NCBI GenBank assembly: GCA_900550825.1
Contig: URTZ01000051.1
Location: forward strand, 1-11,348
Direction: 5' to 3'
Source: an uncultured Collinsella sp.
GTDB taxonomy: Bacteria; Actinomycetota; Coriobacteriia; Coriobacteriales; Coriobacteriaceae
Length of the DNA stretch: 11,348 nucleotides
Part shown: in pieces, positions 5,830 to 11,348 of the stretch
Layout of the letters: every line of letters starts with the position of its first letter
How positions within the stretch are numbered: position 1 is the stretch's first letter
Translations under genes and position numbers: made by a program
The notes under the pieces: model-generated
Told to the model about the DNA's origin: nothing
Seen by the model: the letters and a program-made list of their open reading frames with translations, nothing else
The model's database searches: none

Positions 5830-6960
5830 CTAGGCGCGGTGCCAGTCGGTCAGGCAGGCATCGAGGGAGGCGATGAGCGCATCCTTGTCCATGTGACGGC
5901 CAATGATGCATAGGCTCGTCATACGGTCGCCCGTCTCGTCGTCCCAAATCTGCATGATCTCGGGGTTCTCGTCGATGATCTTCTGCTTCTCGCCCTCGGG
6001 AGCCGAGTCGACAAACAGGCCGTTCTCCATCAGGCGCATCTGGTGGCCAGCCTGCTCGAACATGTAGCACATGTCCGGATCGCCGGTCTGCCACAGCGGA
6101 CCCTTGACGCGGATGACCTCGTCGGGCCACTCCTGCTCAACAAAATTGGTGAACTTCTGCAGGTCAAACGGATTGCGGCGCGAGTACACAAAGGTCTCGA
6201 TGTCGTACTCGAGCACCTCGGGGTCGTCGTGCTCCTCGGGATGCTCCATGGCCTCGATCCAGGCAGCGGAGTTGTAGGCGCGCATAAAGTCGAAGCGGTC
6301 GGTGTCGAGCAGCTCCTCCATGGGGACCTCGCCGTTTTGGGCCTCGACAATCACGGCGTCCTTCTGCAGGCTGCGCACGATGGCCTTGAGCTCGGCGATC
6401 TGCTCAGGGCTCACGGTATCGGTCTTGTTGAGGATCAGCGTGGAGCAGAATTCGATCTGCTGGATGAGCAGGCTTTCGATGTCGTCCTCGTCGATATCCT
6501 CGGCCAGCAGGTCGCGACCGCCGTTGAACTCGTCGTACATGCGGGCGCAGTCGACCACGGCCACGATGTTGTCGAGCGCGAGCTTGGGCTCGCCGCCCAC
6601 CTTGGCCTCGTCGCAGAAGCTCGAGATGGTGTAGGCGATGGGGATAGGCTCGCAAATGCCCGATGCCTCGATGATGATGTAGTCGAAGTTGCCCGAATCG
6701 GCGATGCCCTGCAGCTGGTTGGCCAGGTCGTCCGAAAGCGTGCAGCAGATGCAGCCGTTGGTGAGCGGGATGAGGTCGTCGGTCTCGGAAAGGCCGCCGT
6801 CGGCGATGAGGCTGGCGTCGACGTTGATCTCGCCGATATCGTTGACGATCACGGCGGCGCGGATGCCGCCGTCGTTAGCGAGGATGTGGTTGAGCAGCGT
6901 GGTCTTGCCGGCACCGAGGTATCCGGTAAGCATGATGATCTTCACGGGTTTGTTGGGCAT
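5830..6960 (-). CDS. CobW/COG0523-family GTPase, putative metallochaperone
   Basis: The 376-residue protein belongs to the G3E P-loop GTPases. The Walker A motif GYLGAGKT is at 13-20. The hallmark metal site CICC (C70, C72, C73) sits in TNGCICC. An EASGICEP motif is at 98-105, and the base-recognition motif NKTD is at 178-181. The CobW C-terminal domain runs from about 249 to 371. An EHPEEHDD segment at 239-246 might add metal ligands, but there is no long His-rich loop. COG0523 proteins deliver metals, zinc in the best-studied cases; the substrate here cannot be read from sequence. I chose ATG 6960 because AAAGGAGG lies just upstream of it. An ATG at 6981 would put that ribosome site inside the coding region. 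No zinc-responsive operator is obvious upstream. Confidence 0.9.
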   Translation of the reverse strand: MPNKPVKIIMLTGYLGAGKTTLLNHILANDGGIRAAVIVNDIGEINVDASLIADGGLSETDDLIPLTNGCICCTLSDDLANQLQGIADSGNFDYIIIEASGICEPIPIAYTISSFCDEAKVGGEPKLALDNIVAVVDCARMYDEFNGGRDLLAEDIDEDDIESLLIQQIEFCSTLILNKTDTVSPEQIAELKAIVRSLQKDAVIVEAQNGEVPMEELLDTDRFDFMRAYNSAAWIEAMEHPEEHDDPEVLEYDIETFVYSRRNPFDLQKFTNFVEQEWPDEVIRVKGPLWQTGDPDMCYMFEQAGHQMRLMENGLFVDSAPEGEKQKIIDENPEIMQIWDDETGDRMTSLCIIGRHMDKDALIASLDACLTDWHRA

Positions 6961-6963
6961 GTG

Positions 6964-6971
6964 CCCTCCTT
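6964..6971 (-). promoter_or_regulatory. Ribosome binding site deciding the CobW-family start
   Basis: On the minus strand AAAGGAGGGCAC precedes ATG 6960 with ideal spacing. The in-frame ATG at 6981 has no ribosome site of its own and encodes only MSNKGGH before the conserved region. Confidence 0.8.
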
Positions 6972-7046
6972 TGTTAGACATGGCTTACAGTTGAATCTTA
7001 TGCCAAACGCCTGCTCTTATACCCACGCGCCGGCAAATAACACAAG

Positions 7047-7388
7047 CTACTCCCAGGCTCCCCATACATCGGGGCAATAACCGACGGTGGCCTTTTTGCC
7101 GTTGCGCACAATGGGCTCGGCTAGAACCTGCTGGTTCTCGAGCAGCTTGTCGAAGCGCTGACTAGGGGTGAGGTACTGGATGAGTGCGAGCGTTTCCTCG
7201 TCCTTGGCTTTGGGGTTGAGCAGCTTGTCGATGCCGCCGACCGCCTGCATCACGCTCGTGAGCTCGCCTTTGCTCATCTCCTTTTCCTTAAGGTCGATAA
7301 ACTGCACCTTAATGCGGCGCTCCTTAAAATAACGCTGCGCCTTCTTGGTATCGAAGGACTTTTTGGTGCCAAAAATCTGGATATTCAT
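7047..7388 (-). CDS. ArsC/Spx-family thioredoxin-fold protein lacking the catalytic cysteine
   Basis: The 113-residue protein has the compact ArsC/Spx/YffB fold: an IQIFGTKKSFDTKKAQRYF start, FIDLKEKEMSKGEL, GGIDKLLNPK, and EPIVRNGKKATVGY near the end. Relatives normally read GTKKCNDTKKA or GIKNCDTIKKA, with the cysteine as nucleophile. Here position 11 is Ser and position 12 is Phe. Cys105 (GYCPDVW) is the only cysteine. Classical arsenate or disulfide reductase chemistry through the N-terminal cysteine is therefore unlikely; a structural or regulatory role is possible. It starts 11 bases after the reductase gene stop, with CGGAG close to the ATG, so it is probably translated with that gene. 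The next gene, in the same direction, is the CobW-family GTPase after 86 bases. Confidence 0.85.
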   Translation of the reverse strand: MNIQIFGTKKSFDTKKAQRYFKERRIKVQFIDLKEKEMSKGELTSVMQAVGGIDKLLNPKAKDEETLALIQYLTPSQRFDKLLENQQVLAEPIVRNGKKATVGYCPDVWGAWE

Positions 7389-7399
7389 GCTCCGCCGTT

Positions 7400-8023
7400 C
7401 TACCTGATGAAGTTGGTCGTTGCTCGATCTGCCTCGGGTGCGTTGATACCGGCGGCCTGTCCTGCCTCGATACAGCGCAGGAGCCAGGCCATGTTTTTGC
7501 CGATGTTTCGCATGGTGGCAAGGCCCTCGGCATCCCCATCGGCGTCGCCGGGCACGCGGCCAAACACGTTGTTCCAGTAGGTGGAGGCAACTACGGGCAT
7601 TTGCTTAATGGTGAAGTACTTGTTGAGCACATCGAAGGTGGTCGAGGTGCCGCCGCGACGGGCGACGGCGACCGCGGCGCCGGGTTTGTGCTCAAAGGCA
7701 TGCCCGCCTGCATAGAAGGCGCGATCGAGGGCCGAAAGGATGCGTCCGCTGGGGTGCGCATAGTAGACGGGTGAGCCAAAGACAAAACCATCTGCCTGCT
7801 CGGCGGCAGCGATGAGCTCGTTCACCACGTCGTCGTCAAAGGTGCAGCGACCGCCAAGCTTGCCGCACAGGCCACAACCGATGCAATCGCGAATGGGCTT
7901 GGCGCCCAGCTGAAACACCTCGGTATCAATGCCTTCGGCAATGAGCTGCTCGGCGACTTCGGCGAGTGCGCGGGCGGTGTTGCCGTTTGCCTTGGGGCTG
8001 CCATTGACCAAAAGAACCTTCAT
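7400..8023 (-). CDS. Flavodoxin-fold NADPH-dependent FMN reductase with cysteine cluster
   Basis: The 207-residue protein has an FMN-binding flavodoxin-like fold. NGSPKANGNTA (7-17) binds FMN phosphate. GSPVYYAHPSG (83-93) and ARRGGTSTTF (121-130) line the flavin. A cluster CIGCGLCGKLGGRC (C47, C50, C53, C60) has the spacing C-x2-C-x2-C-x6-C seen in iron-sulfur flavoproteins and related reductases, so a 4Fe-4S cluster or a redox cysteine set is plausible. The electron partner and substrate are unknown. ATG 8023 is preferred, with GAGGGAG 6 bases upstream; GTG 8026 leaves only 3. It is the first gene of the leftward reductase, ArsC-like, CobW-like set. A GATAAT sequence about 35 bases before the start could be a -10, but no good -35 is visible. 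Confidence 0.9.
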   Translation of the reverse strand: MKVLLVNGSPKANGNTARALAEVAEQLIAEGIDTEVFQLGAKPIRDCIGCGLCGKLGGRCTFDDDVVNELIAAAEQADGFVFGSPVYYAHPSGRILSALDRAFYAGGHAFEHKPGAAVAVARRGGTSTTFDVLNKYFTIKQMPVVASTYWNNVFGRVPGDADGDAEGLATMRNIGKNMAWLLRCIEAGQAAGINAPEADRATTNFIR

Positions 8024-8032
8024 CACAAACTC

Positions 8033-8060
8033 CCTCTGCTTTTGGTGACTTCTGCAGAGG
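8033..8060 (-). promoter_or_regulatory. Possible hairpin covering the reductase ribosome site
   Basis: CCTCTGC (8033-8039) and GCAGAGG (8054-8060) are 7-bp inverted repeats in the leader of the reductase gene. In the leftward transcript one arm includes part of the GAGGGAG ribosome site, so folding could reduce translation. The stem is short and the loop is 14 bases, so this may be chance. Confidence 0.3.
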
Positions 8061-8097
8061 ATTATCGCACGATGGGGGAGGCGGCGCGGGCGCGGCG

Positions 8098-9627
8098 CTA
8101 ATCCAGTTTGGTACCTGGCACCTGCACGGCTTTCCCGAGCAACGCTTTGAGCTCGTTCAAAATGGAAACGGGCTGACGGTCGACGCCGTCCAGATGGAGC
8201 GTGGCCACGCGAATGGGCGGCTGATATTCAAGCGAGCCGATGAGCACGGGAGTACCCAGGAACCGTTCGATGTCGCTTGCGATCTCGTCGATTGCCTCGG
8301 GGCCGAGCTCATCGAAGAGTGCCACGAACATCGGCCCCGTTGAGCGGAACAGGCGGCCCTTGCCGCGCGAACAATCCATGAGGCAGGCGGCGCTTTCGGC
8401 GAGCACGCGGTCGCCTGCATCGAATCCAAAGCGGGCATTGACCTCGGCGATATCGTCGACCTTAATGGCAATAAAACCTGCCTCGTGCGGCACGTGGCGC
8501 ATCTCTCCAATAGCGTTGACCAGTGCGTGGACATCGCCCAGGCCCGTTACTGAGTCGGTCGTATCCGCTAGGCTTCGGTTGATGATAATGCCCACGTACA
8601 TGTTGGGCTCGGTATCGGTGCCGTCCAAGCGGTAGCCCGTGCAGTCGCAAAGCGCGTACGCTCCGGTGGCGTCCATTACGCGATACTGCATGTAGTGGAA
8701 GTGCCACGTGCTGTTTATCACCATATCGAGCTCGGCGCGTACGTTGTCGCGGTCCTCGGGGTGGACGCGGGCGAGCCACATGTCGAGTGAGTTAAAAGGG
8801 TGCTGGGAGGGCAGGTCAAAATCGCGCACGGCGTTAACCGACCATTGCGATTCTCCAGTATCGAGGTTAAGGATGAACGGATAGCGCGTCTCGGAGCTCA
8901 TGGAGATCGTTTGGAACACCCGGTCGTTGCAGGGAAGCTGATCGACGATTGGGCGTTGCGGCGCGTCATTGTCTTTCGGTTGCTGCACACGATGCATAAG
9001 CTTATAGCGATACATCTTGCGATCGGCATCCATCGTCATCTGGCGACGCGTGTCGCCGGCAAGTGGATCGACGCGCGAGCAGCCAAAGCTAAAGCTGCCG
9101 ATCATGGGCGCCTTGCCGCCTGAGCTCGCCTCGATCAGCCCGGTACGTACCTGCTCCAAGCGCTGCTCGAGTTCAGTCTCGTTTGCGGAGAGCGAGATGA
9201 GCACAAACTCGTCTCCACCGATACGGAACAGCATCTCATCGTGTTCCATGGTTTCGGAGAGCGTGCGGCAGATGCTCAGAATATAGCGATTGCCTTCGGC
9301 GTGGCCAAACCTATCATTGCAATGCTTGAGATGGTCGATGTCAATATAGGCGCAGGTGAAGGGGTCGCCTTTGCGCCAGAGTTGCTCGACGTGACGGTCG
9401 AATCCGTTGCGGTTGCCCAAGTTGGTGAGCGGATCGATATAGGCGTTGCGCTCAAGCAGCTGGCGCTCTTGTTGCAGGATGGCATGCGTCTTTTGCAGTT
9501 GCTCACCAACGGCGCGTAGCTCAGCAGGCAGCGCGGCAACATCGAGTTCGGCGGTCGAGATGCCATTCGCAAGTCGCTGAAGATAGGCAATAATCGATTG
9601 CTCGCCCATGCGGTACGACTCGTTCAT
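8098..9627 (-). CDS. Diguanylate cyclase: GGDEF, PAS-like domain, degenerate second GGDEF
   Basis: The 509-residue protein makes c-di-GMP, judging by an intact first GGDEF domain at about 62-215. It has DPLTNLGNR, the metal-binding CAYIDIDHLKHCNDRFGH, and FRIGGDEFVLI with GGDEF at 137-141. The RxxD inhibitory site is absent: EHDE occupies that place, so product inhibition through the I-site is not expected. A PAS-like region at about 245-350 follows (LNLDTGESQWSVNAVRDF, then WLARVHPEDRDNVR). The last 150 residues look like another GGDEF fold (TGLGDVHALV, IAIKVDDIAEVNARFGFDAGDRVL), but its signature is STGPMF, so that domain cannot be catalytic. No transmembrane segment is visible, so it is cytoplasmic. 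ATG 9627 is chosen because AAGGAGG lies 9 bases upstream; a TTG at 9654 would put that site inside the gene. Confidence 0.9.
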   Translation of the reverse strand: MNESYRMGEQSIIAYLQRLANGISTAELDVAALPAELRAVGEQLQKTHAILQQERQLLERNAYIDPLTNLGNRNGFDRHVEQLWRKGDPFTCAYIDIDHLKHCNDRFGHAEGNRYILSICRTLSETMEHDEMLFRIGGDEFVLISLSANETELEQRLEQVRTGLIEASSGGKAPMIGSFSFGCSRVDPLAGDTRRQMTMDADRKMYRYKLMHRVQQPKDNDAPQRPIVDQLPCNDRVFQTISMSSETRYPFILNLDTGESQWSVNAVRDFDLPSQHPFNSLDMWLARVHPEDRDNVRAELDMVINSTWHFHYMQYRVMDATGAYALCDCTGYRLDGTDTEPNMYVGIIINRSLADTTDSVTGLGDVHALVNAIGEMRHVPHEAGFIAIKVDDIAEVNARFGFDAGDRVLAESAACLMDCSRGKGRLFRSTGPMFVALFDELGPEAIDEIASDIERFLGTPVLIGSLEYQPPIRVATLHLDGVDRQPVSILNELKALLGKAVQVPGTKLD

Positions 9628-9663
9628 GATGGATAACCTCCTTGGGCGGAACAACGGTTTGTA

Positions 9664-9669
9664 TCATAT
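9664..9669 (-). promoter_or_regulatory. Possible -10 box of the diguanylate cyclase gene
   Basis: TATGAT on the minus strand matches five of six bases of the sigma-70 -10 consensus and lies about 37 bases before ATG 9627. No good -35 hexamer is found at 16-18 bases, so the promoter would be weak or activator-dependent. Confidence 0.3.
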
Positions 9670-9696
9670 CCCCAATTCGGTTTGAATTGGGGATAT
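9666..9696. repeat. Perfect 13-bp inverted repeat between the two c-di-GMP genes
   Basis: ATATCCCCAATTC and GAATTGGGGATAT flank a 5-base loop. Read leftward, the next bases are GATACAAACCG, with no U-run, so it is a poor terminator. The far arm overlaps a TATGAT sequence that would make a fair -10 box for the diguanylate cyclase gene. It could be an operator, or a hairpin that separates expression of the two genes. Confidence 0.6.
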
Positions 9697-9754
9697 AAGT
9701 TAGCTAATGGAGACAAATGTTCCCTTCGACGGTGGCGTTTTGCGTGCGAACGTA

Positions 9755-11348
9755 TCAGTTATTATTGCCACCATCGAGCAATGCCTCAAAATCCTTCGCC
9801 GGCATGGGGCGGTAGTAGAGGAAGCCCTGAGCGTAGCGGGCGCCCGTTTGTCGTAGCATGTCCGCCTGCTCATTTGTCTCGACGCCTTCGACCTCGACGG
9901 GCAGATGGAGCGACTGCGCCATTTCGAGCATCGATGAAATGATCTGCGTGCTGCGACCTTGATCGCGGTCGGTGGGCACAAATGCGCGGTCGAGCTTGAT
10001 GACGTCGACGTTGACGTTCTTGAGCATCGCGAGCGTGGACTGGCCGGTGCCAAAATCGTCCATATAGGTCGAGAAGCCGCGGGTGTGCAGATCCGCGGTC
10101 AGCTTATCCACGGCCTCGGACTCTCCGGTATAGGCGGTCTCGGTGATCTCGATGTGCATGAGTTCGGGCGGCAGGTTGTACTGGGCGGCGAGCGACCCCA
10201 TATGCTCGGCGACATCGCAGGCAAGAATGTCTACGCGCGACACATTGAGGGAAATCGGAACCACGCGAAGTCCTCGATTTAGGCGCTCGCGGAGCCACAT
10301 GGCGACGCCCTGCCAAACATATTTGTCGAGCGTCACTACAAAGCCGCTTTCCTCGAGTGCGGGGATAAACGTTGCGGGCGAAATGAGAGAGCCGTCCTTG
10401 TCAATCCAGCGCGTGAGTGCTTCGGCGCCAATAATCTCGCCGGTTTCCATATCGACCTGGGGCTGAAGATAGTACGTGATGCGACCATTTGACAGCGCGT
10501 ACTGGAATTCGGTCAGCGTGTGGTGGAACGCAACCTCATGCTCATATTCCTCGGGGCGGAAAACGGCAATGCGCTCCTTGAAGTCGTTTTTTGCGCGCCG
10601 ATTGGTAAACATGGCCTTTGCCTGCGCATCGATGGTGATCTCCTCATTGGAGTCGATGGGGTAAACGCCCATGGACGGCCAAAAACCTACGCCGTCGTTG
10701 TGCTTGGCTACAGCCTCGCGCACGCGCGCATAGACACGGTGAACGAAATCGTGCTCAAAGGGTATGAGCAGACAAAAGTCGTCTTGTCCCCAGTATCCCG
10801 CGACACCCATGTTGGCGTTCTCGATATCCTTGAGCACCGTGCCCACATCGGCAAGCATACGGTCGCCTTCAGCCTGTCCATACCATTCGTTAAATAGGCG
10901 CATGTGGCCCATGTCGACGGTGGCGATACACCAAGCGCCGTCGCGCCTTGCCTTGATGAAGGCATTGGCACGGCGCATAAACTCGCTGGGACGGTAGAGG
11001 CCTGTGAGCATGTCGAGGTGCTCGGCGACGGCGCCTTTGCGTTCCATCTCGGGTATGGGCAGACTGTCGTTGGGAACAAGTCCGCCGGCCGTGCGAAGGC
11101 GACGATCGAGTTCGCCCAAAACAGTCGATGCTTGGGAGTCCAGGCGTTCGTAAAAGGTCGGGACGACAAGACAGACGGGAGCAATGGTGTCGCCTGCGAT
11201 TTGCACAGGAGCGAAAACGGCCTCTTTAAGGTGGCGGGTCAGTTGCTCGAATGCCTCGTGGTCCAGGTCGTTGCTGAGCACGACGAACTGGACGCTTCGT
11301 GAACGGTAGACCCGGCTCCTGCCGCGGGTGATCGACAGCATGCGGCCC
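9755..11348 (-). CDS. c-di-GMP phosphodiesterase: degenerate GGDEF domains plus EAL (5' partial)
   Basis: The frame is open to the right edge, so the N-terminus is missing. Residues are counted from a methionine at 11341 that is probably internal. The first visible segment (RVYRSRSVQFVVL, then VCLVVPTFYERLD) looks like the end of a GGDEF domain whose motif is lost. A second GGDEF fold at about 108-265 has LTGLYRPSEF and AGYWGQDDFCLL, so GGDEF has become GQDDF. The EAL domain at about 275-520 looks fully active. It has EALTRW (E307), SLNVSR (N366), EITET (E398), DDFGTG (D428, D429), IKLD (K449), EGVET (E485) and QGFLYYRPMP (Q505). It should cut c-di-GMP to pGpG in the cytoplasm. The diguanylate cyclase gene follows after 127 bases in the same direction. 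Confidence 0.9.
   Translation of the reverse strand, partial: GRMLSITRGRSRVYRSRSVQFVVLSNDLDHEAFEQLTRHLKEAVFAPVQIAGDTIAPVCLVVPTFYERLDSQASTVLGELDRRLRTAGGLVPNDSLPIPEMERKGAVAEHLDMLTGLYRPSEFMRRANAFIKARRDGAWCIATVDMGHMRLFNEWYGQAEGDRMLADVGTVLKDIENANMGVAGYWGQDDFCLLIPFEHDFVHRVYARVREAVAKHNDGVGFWPSMGVYPIDSNEEITIDAQAKAMFTNRRAKNDFKERIAVFRPEEYEHEVAFHHTLTEFQYALSNGRITYYLQPQVDMETGEIIGAEALTRWIDKDGSLISPATFIPALEESGFVVTLDKYVWQGVAMWLRERLNRGLRVVPISLNVSRVDILACDVAEHMGSLAAQYNLPPELMHIEITETAYTGESEAVDKLTADLHTRGFSTYMDDFGTGQSTLAMLKNVNVDVIKLDRAFVPTDRDQGRSTQIISSMLEMAQSLHLPVEVEGVETNEQADMLRQTGARYAQGFLYYRPMPAKDFEALLDGGNNN

Noticed and set aside
5735..6130. N-terminal extension of trmL upstream of ATG 5734
   Set aside because: It runs through the terminator and into the CobW-family gene in another frame. 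TrmL proteins start at MFNIVLYAPEIPANTGN, which has its own AAGGAG.
6043..7080. Long rightward open frame (345 codons) opposite the CobW-family gene
   Set aside because: It is the antisense shadow of a clear GTPase gene. Its product is a low-complexity Val/Asp/Gly/Leu string with no motif, caused by high third-position GC.
9682..9942. Rightward open frame of 86 codons across the gap between the c-di-GMP genes
   Set aside because: It is mostly antisense to the EAL gene end, with no ribosome site and no recognisable sequence.
1..11348. CRISPR arrays, rRNA, tRNA, prophage or complete insertion sequences
   Set aside because: No regularly spaced repeats, no cloverleaf or rRNA segments, and no transposase or phage structural genes were seen on either strand.

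Overview
The window looks like chromosomal DNA from a high-GC, Gram-positive gut actinobacterium. Coriobacteriia, and Collinsella or a close relative, is my best guess. The reasons are GC-rich housekeeping genes with GTG starts and strong AGGAG ribosome sites, a lipobox-type lipoprotein, a DUF4230 membrane protein, and dispersed CAAAGGG...CCCTTTG palindromes that I associate with Collinsella genomes. This is inference from memory, not a search result.

Region 1 (1-5057) looks accessory. It opens with the last 17 codons of a gene whose C-terminus resembles UvrA, then a short palindrome. Next comes a divergent pair: a leftward P-loop ATPase with a C-terminal winged helix, preceded by four TTAACT/AGTTAA motifs, and a rightward serine site-specific recombinase. 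Then follows a rightward, visibly AT-richer three-gene cluster: an FxLYD-type lipoprotein, a single-pass DUF4230 membrane protein, and a 353-residue protein I cannot assign, with a long Ala/Gly/Asp-rich amphipathic N-terminal segment. A larger palindrome with the same core as the first closes the region. The two palindromes therefore bracket all five accessory genes.

Region 2 (5135-8023) is leftward and looks like core genome. In transcription order it holds a flavodoxin-fold Fe-S-type reductase, an ArsC/Spx-family protein whose catalytic cysteine is replaced by serine, a CobW/COG0523 GTPase metallochaperone ending in a clear intrinsic terminator, and a TrmL tRNA 2'-O-methyltransferase with an insertion of about 40 residues. 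The first three are closely spaced and may form a redox/metal operon.

Region 3 (8098-11348) is leftward and carries two cyclic-di-GMP genes: an EAL phosphodiesterase with one complete and one truncated degenerate GGDEF domain (running off the right edge), then a diguanylate cyclase with an intact GGDEF, a PAS-like middle and a second degenerate GGDEF. A perfect 13-bp inverted repeat lies between them. Making and breaking activities side by side suggest a local c-di-GMP control module.

The best candidate for an undescribed system is the envelope-directed trio at 2231-5003, together with its recombinase and ATPase neighbours. No function can be assigned from sequence alone.
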